Assembly (NCBI GenBank): GCA_944326625.1
Contig: CALVER010000025.1
Location: 1-12,356 of the forward strand
From: Candidatus Gastranaerophilales bacterium
GTDB taxonomy: Bacteria; Cyanobacteriota; Vampirovibrionia; Gastranaerophilales; Gastranaerophilaceae
Reading direction: 5' to 3'
Length of the DNA: 12,356 bases
Part shown: positions 1 to 7,880 of the stretch, in pieces
How positions within the stretch are numbered: position 1 is the stretch's first letter
Layout of the letters: the number at the start of each line of letters is the position of its first letter
Position numbers and translations under genes: made by a program
Notes under the pieces: generated by a model
Database searches by the model: none
What the model saw: only the letters and a program-made list of their open reading frames with translations
Told to the model about the DNA's origin: nothing

Positions 1-216
1 AGCTTTTGGCAAAATATCCTGAAGCAGCTCTGCTGAAATATTTTTCATTAAATCATATCCCATCCAGTATGCCACATGATCAACTTTTTTCATCTTGCTT
101 AAGGTTATCGGCAATGTCACGCATACAACAAGCGTTATTACAACCATAGCAATTACCAGTTCACCAAGTGTGAAACCCTGTCTATTCAGGCTTAAAGAGT
201 CGCCCCCCCCCGACAT
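1..216 (-). CDS. Type IV prepilin-like protein, N-terminal part (runs off left edge)
   Basis: The visible 72 residues are the N-terminus of a type IV pilin or pseudopilin-like protein. A short leader ends in a prepilin peptidase site, G/FTLGELVI, with Gly before the cut and Glu at position +5 of the mature protein. A hydrophobic helix follows (VIAMVVITLVVCVTLPI), then a polar stretch with VDHVAYWMGYDLMKN. Such proteins are inserted in the inner membrane, cleaved by PilD and assembled into a pilus or secretion pseudopilus. The in-frame ATG at 216 has no clear ribosome binding site. A much better start (ATG at 240-242, GGAGG five bases upstream) lies 8 bases after the dgt stop but is out of frame by one base because of a nine-G run at 203-211. 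With ten Gs it would give a 23-residue basic leader, MSKVFKRRKCRGGGDSLSLN followed by RQG. The gene follows dgt closely and is probably cotranscribed. The prepilin class is clear; the substrate or partner is not. Confidence 0.75.
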   Translation of the reverse strand, partial: MSGGGDSLSLNRQGFTLGELVIAMVVITLVVCVTLPITLSKMKKVDHVAYWMGYDLMKNISAELLQDILPKA

Positions 217-242
217 TTACGTCTTTTAAAAACTTTTGACAT
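192..242 (-). other. Short out-of-frame reading frame from the strong prepilin-region start
   Basis: The ATG at 240-242 is preceded by GGAGG with five bases of spacing, the best ribosome binding site in this stretch. In the sequence as given it reads 16 codons (MSKVFKRRKC, then RGGATL) and stops at TAA 192-194. I read it not as a separate gene but as the true 5' end of the prepilin gene, disconnected from the body by the length of the nine-G run. Confidence 0.6.
203..211. repeat. Nine-base C/G homopolymer in the prepilin start region
   Basis: Nine consecutive C on the plus strand (G on the coding strand) cover codons 2-5 of the prepilin gene as read from the ATG at 216. The tract is bracketed by GTCG and CGAC. 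It stands out in an AT-rich window. Gain of one base or loss of two would put the well-placed upstream start into the prepilin frame. It is either a slippage (phase-variation) tract or a length error from sequencing. Confidence 0.9.
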
Positions 243-250
243 ACTGCCTC

Positions 251-1282
251 CTAATCTATAACTTTTGCCAATTTGAATAAATAATCATCTTTTGCAGATA
301 ATTGCAAACCTTTCGGCACAAAATGATCTTTGAATCTTTCAACCGCAAATCTGTCTGTCATGCCGGATATGTAATCGGTTACAATCCTTTCTATTTTACT
401 TTCTTCACAAACAGGTTTGAGCATATCAGTATATAAAAAGAACAATTCTCTTATTACCTTACGTGCCTTTTCTTCCTCAAATTTTGCCGGTGAATCTATA
501 TATACATTGTCAAACATCCACTGTCTGAGTTTTGTTGTATAATACCAGCCTTCTTCGCTCATTGAAACCGTAGGTTTGCCTATAGAATTGGTAACAATCT
601 CCGTAATCATTTTATTTAAACGCTTTGATTGAATTGAAGAAAAATACTCAATACAATCTTTCGGCAAATCTTTTTCACTGATTACACCGGCTCTCACTGA
701 ATCTTCTATGTCATGGTTGATGTAAGCCACTTTATCAGCGAGTTGAACAACCTGAGCTTCAGGGGTTTTCGGGGTGTAACCCCAGGTATGGGTCAGAATT
801 CCGTCAATTGTTTCCTGACATAAATTCAAATTTTCCAAAACTTCTACAACTCTTACGCTTTGAATATTATGATGGAAACCGCCTTTTACGAGTTCGTCCA
901 AAACACCTTCACCACAATGTCCGAACGGAGTATGACCTAAGTCATGCCCCAAAGAAATTGCTTCAACCAAATCTTCATTCAAATCCAAAGCACGGGCAAT
1001 TGTTCTGCCTATCTGTGAAACCTCTAAAGTATGTGTTAAACGTGTTCTAAAATGATCATCAAATGGTGATAAAAACACCTGAGTTTTGTGTTTTAATCTG
1101 CGAAAAGCTTTTGAATGAAGAATTCTGTCACGGTCTCTTTGAAAACATGTCCTTAAATCCGATTCTTCAATAGGCTTTTTCCGCCCTTTTGAAAATCGGC
1201 TTTTTGTGGCATATTCGCTCAAATTCACAATTTCGCGCTGCTCAAGCTTATACCTTATTGTTTCTTTATTAAGGATATCCAT
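251..1282 (-). CDS. dgt: dGTPase-like HD-domain triphosphohydrolase
   Basis: This 343-residue protein belongs to the dGTP triphosphohydrolase-like HD family, which splits dNTPs into deoxynucleoside and tripolyphosphate in the cytoplasm and so tunes dNTP pools. The family signature is complete. RDRDRILHSKAFRRLKHKTQ sits at about residues 49-68. RLTHTLEV gives metal-ligand His84. LGHDLGHTPFGH gives the HD pair His113-Asp114 and the second histidine set. LADKVAYINHDIEDS gives Asp183. Length is normal for the shorter, Dgt-like type. The ATG at 1280-1282 starts 24 bases after the stop of the upstream gene and has no recognisable ribosome binding site; no better in-frame start is visible. The TAG stop overlaps the GGAGG that precedes the prepilin start. 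Family assignment is secure; the exact dNTP preference cannot be read from sequence, so the symbol is by similarity. Confidence 0.9.
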   Translation of the reverse strand: MDILNKETIRYKLEQREIVNLSEYATKSRFSKGRKKPIEESDLRTCFQRDRDRILHSKAFRRLKHKTQVFLSPFDDHFRTRLTHTLEVSQIGRTIARALDLNEDLVEAISLGHDLGHTPFGHCGEGVLDELVKGGFHHNIQSVRVVEVLENLNLCQETIDGILTHTWGYTPKTPEAQVVQLADKVAYINHDIEDSVRAGVISEKDLPKDCIEYFSSIQSKRLNKMITEIVTNSIGKPTVSMSEEGWYYTTKLRQWMFDNVYIDSPAKFEEEKARKVIRELFFLYTDMLKPVCEESKIERIVTDYISGMTDRFAVERFKDHFVPKGLQLSAKDDYLFKLAKVID

Positions 1283-1306
1283 ATCAATATCATATCACAA
1301 ACAATT

Positions 1307-2998
1307 CTAAACATTCGTCGTATTAATTTCAGCCTTAACGACTTCGGCATGTTTTATGTCTTCCTGCTTTTTATTATATTGTTTTCTGGATTTGTCGACC
1401 TGAGAACCGACTATATTCATCGCCATGCCGGACAAACCGCTTATTACCATTGCCTTAATTCCTGCAACCAGCCCTACGGTTAATGCAATGGATGTTGCAA
1501 CGCTGCCGATAATCGGAATACCGTATTCCAATGTTGCAGAAATACGTTCATCTTTATTGTCTGCCGTTGTCAAACCTAAGCCCACACCGCCTACGGAACC
1601 TACAAGCGACAAAACATCCGTAGGGCCTGATCCGAGTTTTAGGTCTCTTAATTTGTCATAGAATAAATCATTTTCCGTTTTTATGGCTTTATCCAATGAA
1701 TTAAGCGTTTTGTTGGTTTTTCCGCGTAATTTTACATATTGTTCCTGAGGAAGCAAACGTTTATATATTGTCAAAATTTCCTGCATTTCGCCTTTGGAGC
1801 TTTTACCTAAAATATTCTCGATTTCATCTATGTAGCCTGTAACCTGAGATATGGCGGATTTATTATAATCAAATTGTTCAGAAGTTTTTCTAAGCCGTTC
1901 CGAAATAGATTTTAGACCTGCGAGAATTTCTTCATTAACTTTTTCGCGCAATTCCTTTTCATTTGGCCCTGAAAGCTTTTTGTAGGTTATAAGTTTAGAC
2001 CGCAAATCTTTTAACAGGTTATAAGATGTTTTATCACTCGGGTCTAAAAATGCCGAAATATTATCAAGCGCTTTTGATGACGCATTGTAATTATCCAAAA
2101 TATTGTGGGTAATTTTATTTCTGGACAAATCAACTCCTCGCATTATTGCCAGTTTATCGGCTGAGATTGCGTCTTCCGCTATAAATGTTGTAAGAATTTT
2201 ATTGCCTCTTTGGGTGTCTTTTTTGTTTGAAATCACATCCCAAACTTTGTCCTCCAGACCCGTTGTAGCTTTTTTCATACTTTTATAACGGCTTAAACGT
2301 GCATTTTTACCAAAACCTTCGTTTAATCCGGTACGGATTTTTCCCTGCCTTAATACAAGCTCATCAACCCATTCCGAAGCCTTTTTCGTAACATTATTTA
2401 TCGTTATCAGCCTTTCGGGATTGTCTTTTAAAATTGTTTTATTAATTTCGGAATAAGTATCAAAAAGTTTTGCAAATTTTTTATCCGAAGTTTTGTAAGC
2501 ACTCACAACTGAACGCCTTGCAAGCCGTTCAAACACGGTTGTAATCTTTTCGTGAATTTTTCTTGTGAATTTATTCTTATTCATAACTTTTGTAAATAAC
2601 AAATCCTTGAAAGACCCGATATTATTTACGCCTTTAGCTTTTTCAGACCATACAATAACGTTTTTAAACAGTTTGTTATAAAACGTTGTCACAGGACCGC
2701 TTTTTCCGGCTGATTTACGCGCATTAACATTATTTTCCAAATGCCGGCTCCATTTTTGCAGCCATTTGTAAGTGTTTTTAGGCAGACCTTTTACTATCGC
2801 AAAAATACCTATAGCAGCAGCTAAAGCACTTGTAACAATTATAAGCCCGGTTCTTTTACGCTTTTGGGCCTTATCTTTTTCACCCGCAACAAAGATATCC
2901 TGCGCGGTTTTAGGGGTAATATAATAAGTACTTTGCCCTTTACCAAAAGGATTTTGACTTTGAATATTTATAATATTATTTTGTACACTGCTAACCAT
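1307..2998 (-). CDS. Unrecognised 563-residue membrane protein, probably lineage-specific
   Basis: I do not recognise a family. The first 45 residues are polar (NPFGKGQSTYYITPKT) and end in a basic patch, KDKAQKRKR. A clear membrane segment follows at about 51-72 (GLIIVTSALAAAIGIFAIV), suggesting a cytoplasmic N-terminus by the positive-inside rule. Residues 75-455 are long, charged and helical, rich in Lys, Asn and Leu, with coiled-coil-like stretches. The C-terminal part has a Gly-rich apolar stretch (about 464-477) and a longer hydrophobic region at about 492-531 that could hold two membrane passes, then a charged tail ending near NTTNV. There is no catalytic motif I can name. The ATG at 2996-2998 is 62 bases from the lpxB stop. 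A weak TTTAAA - 17 - TATATA pair (3033-3038 and 3010-3015) might be its own promoter, but the region is too AT-rich to be sure. dgt follows after 24 bases. Confidence 0.75.
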   Translation of the reverse strand: MVSSVQNNIINIQSQNPFGKGQSTYYITPKTAQDIFVAGEKDKAQKRKRTGLIIVTSALAAAIGIFAIVKGLPKNTYKWLQKWSRHLENNVNARKSAGKSGPVTTFYNKLFKNVIVWSEKAKGVNNIGSFKDLLFTKVMNKNKFTRKIHEKITTVFERLARRSVVSAYKTSDKKFAKLFDTYSEINKTILKDNPERLITINNVTKKASEWVDELVLRQGKIRTGLNEGFGKNARLSRYKSMKKATTGLEDKVWDVISNKKDTQRGNKILTTFIAEDAISADKLAIMRGVDLSRNKITHNILDNYNASSKALDNISAFLDPSDKTSYNLLKDLRSKLITYKKLSGPNEKELREKVNEEILAGLKSISERLRKTSEQFDYNKSAISQVTGYIDEIENILGKSSKGEMQEILTIYKRLLPQEQYVKLRGKTNKTLNSLDKAIKTENDLFYDKLRDLKLGSGPTDVLSLVGSVGGVGLGLTTADNKDERISATLEYGIPIIGSVATSIALTVGLVAGIKAMVISGLSGMAMNIVGSQVDKSRKQYNKKQEDIKHAEVVKAEINTTNV

Positions 2999-3031
2999 AA
3001 CACTTACTATATATAATAAATGTTAAAATAC

Positions 3032-3054
3032 CTTTAAAATTGCGATTTTTAAAG
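3032..3054 (-). terminator. Short inverted repeat after lpxB, possible weak terminator
   Basis: Perfect 8-base arms (ctttaaaa and ttttaaag) flank a 7-base loop in the gap between the lpxB stop and the next gene. The stem is AT-rich, and in the minus direction it is followed only by GGTATTTTAAC, so any termination would be weak. It could equally be an operator or part of a promoter for the 563-residue protein gene. Confidence 0.3.
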
Positions 3055-3060
3055 ATATGG

Positions 3061-4191
3061 TTAAGAATTATTACAAAATTCTTCCGCAATGACTTTTGCT
3101 GCTTCCCGGGAAGAATTTTTGTCAGATAACAATTCTTTCACATCTCCCAATTGTTTTATAAAATCATTACGGTACGAGTCGTTATACAAAATCTTTTCAA
3201 TCTGGTATGAAATATTCTGTACCGATACATTTCCCTGAATGATTTCGGGAACAATCATCCTGTCCGCAATAATATTCGGAAGCGAAACTTTTTTTATACA
3301 CCTTACCAGTAAATAAATAAAATAAAAAATCCACGGCCCGCGATATGCAATAATCATAGGCACCTGATAAAGACAAGCCTCCAAAGCAACGGTTCCTGAA
3401 GCCAGAATTAATGCATCCGAACAGCTTAAAAGAGCTTGATTTTCACCTTTTATGACCTTAAAATCCGTGTGTTTAAGATATTTATTATAAACATCATCCG
3501 GCAAGTTCGGAGCATGTGATATACAAAACTGCAAATCCGGATGATTTTTTTGCAAATTTTCTGCGGATTTTATGAAAATCTTCATCAATTGTTTTAATTC
3601 AAATTTTCTTGAGCCCGGAAAAACAGACACCAGTTTTTTATTCATATCAAAACCGTGCTTTTTAAAAAATTCTTCTTTATCGGCTTTTGCCTCAAGCTGG
3701 GAAACAAGAGGATGCCCGCAATAATGAGTCGGGATACCGTAACTTTCGTACATTGGTTTTTCGAACGGAAATATGCACAAAACCTTTGAAATGCACTTTT
3801 TAATTGTATGGATACGCCATTTTCTGCTTGCCCAAACCTGCGGCGGAATATAATAAAAAACTTTTATACCCGCTTTTTTCAAAAACTTTGCGACATTAAG
3901 GTTAAAAGCACCGTAATCAATGCACAAAACCAAATCCGGCTTAAAATCATTTTCCAGATAATCAACAACCTTTTTTCCTAATTGAAAATGAGTCCAAATT
4001 ATTGCAGGCGAAATTCCGACTGCCGACATTTTTTTATGATCCGCAAATAATTTAACACCTGCATTTTTTAAATTTTCGCCGCCTATTCCTTCAATAATAA
4101 CGTCGGGATATATTTTTTTCAATTCCGAAACTACATGCGATGCATGAATGTCTCCGGAATATTCACCTGTTATAATAAAAAGTTTTTTCAT
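3061..4191 (-). CDS. lpxB: Lipid-A-disaccharide synthase
   Basis: LpxB is a family GT19 glycosyltransferase that joins UDP-2,3-diacylglucosamine to lipid X (2,3-diacylglucosamine 1-phosphate) to give the lipid A disaccharide, acting at the cytoplasmic face of the inner membrane. The 376-residue length is typical. Motifs in order are GEYSGD (residues 9-14), CIDYGAFN with the Asp92 counterpart of the family's catalytic aspartate, YYIPPQVWASRKWR (about 113-126), FPFEKPMYE, GHPLV (159-163), FPGSRKFE (about 191-198), ASGTVALEA with Glu271, and SLPNIIADR. The ATG at 4189-4191 lies two bases beyond the lpxI stop (TAATTATG) and shows no ribosome binding site of its own, so it is probably translated by coupling to lpxI. 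Its neighbour lpxI supplies its acceptor substrate, which supports both calls. Confidence 0.96.
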   Translation of the reverse strand: MKKLFIITGEYSGDIHASHVVSELKKIYPDVIIEGIGGENLKNAGVKLFADHKKMSAVGISPAIIWTHFQLGKKVVDYLENDFKPDLVLCIDYGAFNLNVAKFLKKAGIKVFYYIPPQVWASRKWRIHTIKKCISKVLCIFPFEKPMYESYGIPTHYCGHPLVSQLEAKADKEEFFKKHGFDMNKKLVSVFPGSRKFELKQLMKIFIKSAENLQKNHPDLQFCISHAPNLPDDVYNKYLKHTDFKVIKGENQALLSCSDALILASGTVALEACLYQVPMIIAYRGPWIFYFIYLLVRCIKKVSLPNIIADRMIVPEIIQGNVSVQNISYQIEKILYNDSYRNDFIKQLGDVKELLSDKNSSREAAKVIAEEFCNNS

Positions 4192-4193
4192 AA

Positions 4194-5009
4194 TTAAACA
4201 GCCATAATTACAATATTATTATCATCCGCGAATTTAATAACTTTTTCCTGATCTACGATAATTGTTTCATTAGCTTCGACAGCCAGCAGATCAGCCTTGT
4301 ATCTTTTCATGGTTTTCAAAGTTCTTAATCCTACTGCCGGAATATCAAAACGTTTGTCCTGTTTGGGCTTGGAAACTTTTATGACAGAAGCGTTTTTCTT
4401 AGCAAGTTTTGCACCGCGTTTAATGCAGGCGTCAGTACCTTCAATTGCTTCAACTGCCATAATCATTTTATCTTTAATCACAACGGATTGCCCCACGTCA
4501 ACGCCGCCCATTTCTTTCGCAAGCCAAAATCCGTAATTTACATCTTCAAGCTGTTCAGGCGTCGGTTTATGTTTACCTAAAACACCTGCAGGTATCATAA
4601 GGTTTTTGATGAATATAGTTTGATCAAGAACTTTAATCCCCGCTTTTTCAAACTCTCTGACTATCAAAAGCATAACTTCATCATCATTAAGACGTTTAAT
4701 GGATTTTAAAAGTTCAATTGCTCTTGCATCAAATTTATAAAGCTGTAATAACACCCTTTTATGAACTTTTCCCAAAAAAGTCGCCTGCTTGATTTCTTCT
4801 TCTTTTAAAATCTTTTCAATTCTGTTTATTTCTCCCGGATGGCAGGAATAAACTTTTGAACAATACTTTTTTAATTGCTTTACATTATCACTTGCAAGAG
4901 AAATACACACAACTTCAAAACCGTTTTCTTTTGCATACTGCGCCATTTTTACAGGTAAAGTTCCGTCACCTGCAATTAATCCCTGTTTACTTTCCAACAT
5001 TACTGACAC
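4194..5009 (-). CDS. lpxI: UDP-2,3-diacylglucosamine pyrophosphatase, LpxI type
   Basis: LpxI hydrolyses UDP-2,3-diacylglucosamine to lipid X and UMP, the step before LpxB; it replaces LpxH or LpxG in many lineages. The 271 residues show the family layout: N-terminal GLIAGDGTLP (10-19), QATFLGKVHK (about 75-84), LNDDEVML, the GVDVGQSVVIKD segment followed by MAVEAIEGTDACIKRG (184-199), then DKRFDIPAVGLRTLK (about 218-231), whose Asp222 corresponds to the catalytic aspartate of the Caulobacter enzyme, and the LLAVEANETIIVD end. The start is GTG at 5007-5009, with GAGAGG nine bases upstream; an ATG three codons later (4998-5000) is possible but is 18 bases from that site. It starts two bases after the aldolase stop, so expression is coupled to that gene. 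Confidence 0.95.
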   Translation of the reverse strand: MSVMLESKQGLIAGDGTLPVKMAQYAKENGFEVVCISLASDNVKQLKKYCSKVYSCHPGEINRIEKILKEEEIKQATFLGKVHKRVLLQLYKFDARAIELLKSIKRLNDDEVMLLIVREFEKAGIKVLDQTIFIKNLMIPAGVLGKHKPTPEQLEDVNYGFWLAKEMGGVDVGQSVVIKDKMIMAVEAIEGTDACIKRGAKLAKKNASVIKVSKPKQDKRFDIPAVGLRTLKTMKRYKADLLAVEANETIIVDQEKVIKFADDNNIVIMAV

Positions 5010-5011
5010 TT

Positions 5012-5641
5012 CTATTTTCCTCTCAATAAATTAATTTCTTCAACCTGCTTTTCATTTAACAAAACCGCGCCTCCGAGCATTTTAGTATTAAACACTACCT
5101 GTGCGTAAGATTCTGCCAATTCCAGCTTTAAATAAGTCTCTTTTATAGTTTTTCCGCCGACTATAAACCCGTGGTTTGCCATCATTACAGCATCAAAATC
5201 TTTGAAATATTTTGCCGTTTTATTAACCAAGTCCATAGACGAAGGCATTCCGTATTCTGCAAGCGGAATTGATCCGAAATAAAAAACATTTTCTGCCATT
5301 ATCGGCTCATCCAAAGCAATTCCTGACGATGCAAACGAACTTAAAAAAGGCGAATGCACATGTACAATATAATTTACATCCGGTCTCAACTTATAAAATT
5401 CCACATGCAGCATTTTTTCACTGGACGGCTTTTTATCGCCTTCAACAACATTTCCGTCAAAATCAATAACGACAAAATCATCTTCACTTAAATATCCGTT
5501 AGCTGAACCTGAAATAGTTATTACAATATTTTCGCCGTACCTTGCGGACAAATTACCGGATACACCGGGTGTTAAATTCTTTTTTCCGGCAATTTTACCG
5601 TATTTTATTAATTCTTTTTTTATATCTTTTAAATCTTTCAT
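5012..5641 (-). CDS. Class II aldolase / FucA-like zinc enzyme
   Basis: The 209-residue protein matches the class II aldolase/adducin family, whose members include L-fuculose-1-phosphate aldolase and L-ribulose-5-phosphate 4-epimerase. Active-site residues line up with E. coli FucA: phosphate-binding GVSGNLSAR (26-34), ISGS (43-46) and KPSSE (71-75) with general acid/base Glu75; zinc ligands His94 and His96 in HVHS, and His157 in ANHG. All are intact, so it should be an active lyase or epimerase on a sugar phosphate. Which one cannot be told; an L-fuculose-phosphate-type aldolase is the nearest guess, and a methylthioribulose-phosphate dehydratase is another. Its start overlaps the stop of the LptD-like gene (TAATG at 5639-5643), with AAGGA about nine bases upstream, and lpxI follows after two bases. 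It is therefore locked into an LPS operon without fucose or arabinose catabolic neighbours. Confidence 0.88.
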   Translation of the reverse strand: MKDLKDIKKELIKYGKIAGKKNLTPGVSGNLSARYGENIVITISGSANGYLSEDDFVVIDFDGNVVEGDKKPSSEKMLHVEFYKLRPDVNYIVHVHSPFLSSFASSGIALDEPIMAENVFYFGSIPLAEYGMPSSMDLVNKTAKYFKDFDAVMMANHGFIVGGKTIKETYLKLELAESYAQVVFNTKMLGGAVLLNEKQVEEINLLRGK

Positions 5642-7869
5642 TATATACTTTCCTTACTTGGATCTTCTATATTAATAACTTCCGCATATTGTAACGTTTT
5701 TGCTGCCGGTGTTTTCAAAGTCCCTGATTCAAAAGCAACGTTATCTTCATTCTTATTATCCGAATTACCTAAACGTTCGGGATTTTTAATTACCATCCTG
5801 TCAAATTCCACATTTGTGCCTTTTGTATCAAACATCATAGCAATAGTAAAATAAGTTGTCTGACGCATAAAATCGTAGCCCAGATTGACCTTGAAATCAT
5901 CCGGTCCTAATGAAACAATAAAGGCATTTTCCTGGAATAATTCTCCGTTTGGAGAATCATTGGTCAAAGTAACTGAACCCCACCAGCCTACGGTAAGATA
6001 TTTATTCACACGAAAAGCTTCCCTGATATAAACATTCGAATGCCCGTAACGATACATATCATAAACCGGCATAGGAGTTTCATCAGAATACCCTGATATA
6101 AAATAACCTATATCCTGCATCCAATATTTGTACTGAGTATGCAATCTTGGCCCGATACGGCCTATAAATTGTGTATCGCCAGTCCCGTAAACAGCTGCGG
6201 AACCTTGCATTACCATACTTAATTCCAGAGATTTTCTGTTTGCTTTATCTTTATATTTATATAAAGTTTGAGCAGCTTCCGCCATATAACGCAAACGCAT
6301 TGTTCCTACACCGCTGCTTCGAATACTTTCTGTATGCATATTGTATTCACCGTCATGAGCATAAGCAACAGATGCTCTGTTTCTGAAGGTTAAATTTTTT
6401 CCCTCAACCAGAAAATCCTCTACGGTGGTTCCTTTATCATACACAAGTTCAGCCAAATATTTCGGCATTCTTCGTCCCATGAACCAATCGTCCATATAAG
6501 CATTACTACCGTATTGCAAGAATAAATTATCGTCCAAATACTGTTTGCCGCGTACCACAAACACATCTGCACCGGAACCGTACATTGCTTGTGTCTGGTT
6601 AAAAGCCGAACGATATTTTATGGCGCCGCCAATCCCGAAATCATCTTTATAATTGATTAACGGAATAAGTTTAACTATAGACCCGAACGGAGCATCAAAT
6701 ACAAAACCGGGGCCCGCAAACATACCGAATCTGGACATTGAACCGAATTCGGGATAATTTGCTTCAACATATTCCTGACGTTTATTTGTATGGGCAGTAA
6801 ACGATGGTAAAGTAAATAAATATTTATCATTATGGTAAACTTCACCGTCTTTCATTTGTACGGTGTCATGATCTTTGCGTGAATCAACATATATTTCGGA
6901 CGCGGATATACGTAATTTTGCTCCTTCACTGCCTGAAAATAATTCATTTTTATCCTCGTCACTGATAATCATTCTGGAAAAATCCGGTCCTATCATTCTC
7001 GTCATAAATCGGAACTTATTGGAGCTTTCGGAATACATTTTGCCGTCGGTTAAAATAATCTTATTTTCTTCACTGGAAGCCTTTTTGGCTTTAATTTTCA
7101 TTGCTGTCGGAGATACGGTAATATTATCCATAAATATATTTTCTTCATTCATATTTACTTGAATATAATCTCCGTAAATCGGCATTTCGTCTTTTGTCAA
7201 AACAACATTACCTATAGCCTTTAAAATATTTGAATCGCGGTTATATATCATTTTATCGGCGGTAAGTTTAACTTTTTGAGGCGGAAAAATAAGAACAGGA
7301 GTACCGATTGCCTCGATATCACCGTTTTCGTCGTTATATACTACATCATCGCAGTCCAAAACCATTTCGTTTTCAGTTGTTTGTTCTTTTACGCCTCCGA
7401 CAAGTTCAACAGTTTTATCCGGTTTTACGGTTTGCTTAGGCGCAGAGGTTTCATCTTCGGATTGCTGAATATCGGATACAGGAACTTCATGTTCTTCTAC
7501 AAATTCTTCCATATCCATATCAATGTCGCCAAGCTCACTTCTACCGCTTTCGATATCTGACTTTTCAGAATTTTCAAAGAATAATTTTCTGCCGGCACTA
7601 TGTTTATTACGATTTTTCAAAGCTCTTTGAATTTTTAATCTTGTTTGTTTGAAAAACGGCATATGATCTTTGAATTTTTCACCGTCATCAACAGTAATTT
7701 TTTCATTTTCATCCTTAACCTCTATATCAGGCGCAGGAACAACAGCAGATTGAAAAAATTTACCTTCAATATTATTCAAATCGCGGTACATATCCTCTAC
7801 CTGATCAGCGGCAAAGGCATTTGTACCGATAAATAATACTGTCAATAATATTGTTAATGTCTTTTTCAA
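5641..7869 (-). CDS. lptD: LptD/OstA-like LPS-assembly outer-membrane protein
   Basis: LptD forms the outer-membrane beta-barrel that takes LPS from the periplasmic bridge to the cell surface. The start is TTG at 7867-7869, with AAGAAGG six bases upstream; this gives a signal peptide cut after AFA (residue 20). Residues 40-165 are a charged, acidic linker. About 168-285 form an OstA/LptA-like beta domain with repeated short strands (LTADKMIYNRDSNILKAIGN). From about 370 on, GSMSRFGMFAGPGFVFDAPFG and many aromatic-rich alternating strands (for example YFTIAMMFD) indicate the barrel. The 742 residues are near the usual size. Oddities: only one cysteine (Cys173), so none of the disulfides of E. 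coli LptD can form, and a polar tail of about 48 residues (695-742) follows the last strand. It sits 11 bases after envC and overlaps the aldolase start. It could be an LptD paralogue rather than the main one. Confidence 0.8.
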   Translation of the reverse strand: MKKTLTILLTVLFIGTNAFAADQVEDMYRDLNNIEGKFFQSAVVPAPDIEVKDENEKITVDDGEKFKDHMPFFKQTRLKIQRALKNRNKHSAGRKLFFENSEKSDIESGRSELGDIDMDMEEFVEEHEVPVSDIQQSEDETSAPKQTVKPDKTVELVGGVKEQTTENEMVLDCDDVVYNDENGDIEAIGTPVLIFPPQKVKLTADKMIYNRDSNILKAIGNVVLTKDEMPIYGDYIQVNMNEENIFMDNITVSPTAMKIKAKKASSEENKIILTDGKMYSESSNKFRFMTRMIGPDFSRMIISDEDKNELFSGSEGAKLRISASEIYVDSRKDHDTVQMKDGEVYHNDKYLFTLPSFTAHTNKRQEYVEANYPEFGSMSRFGMFAGPGFVFDAPFGSIVKLIPLINYKDDFGIGGAIKYRSAFNQTQAMYGSGADVFVVRGKQYLDDNLFLQYGSNAYMDDWFMGRRMPKYLAELVYDKGTTVEDFLVEGKNLTFRNRASVAYAHDGEYNMHTESIRSSGVGTMRLRYMAEAAQTLYKYKDKANRKSLELSMVMQGSAAVYGTGDTQFIGRIGPRLHTQYKYWMQDIGYFISGYSDETPMPVYDMYRYGHSNVYIREAFRVNKYLTVGWWGSVTLTNDSPNGELFQENAFIVSLGPDDFKVNLGYDFMRQTTYFTIAMMFDTKGTNVEFDRMVIKNPERLGNSDNKNEDNVAFESGTLKTPAAKTLQYAEVINIEDPSKESI

Positions 7870-7880
7870 CTTTTACCTTC

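Noticed and set aside
203..211. C9 tract as an artefact to be ignored
   Set aside because: An artefact is possible, but the frame effect on the strongest start is specific enough to report rather than dismiss.
808..2288. Plus-strand open frames opposite dgt and the 563-residue gene
   Set aside because: The dgt one reads through the antisense of the conserved HD core, and the others show no start signals or domain content.
3032..3054. Inverted repeat after lpxB as a strong intrinsic terminator
   Set aside because: The stem is AT-rich with only 8 pairs and lacks a proper T-run in the minus direction; kept only as a weak candidate.
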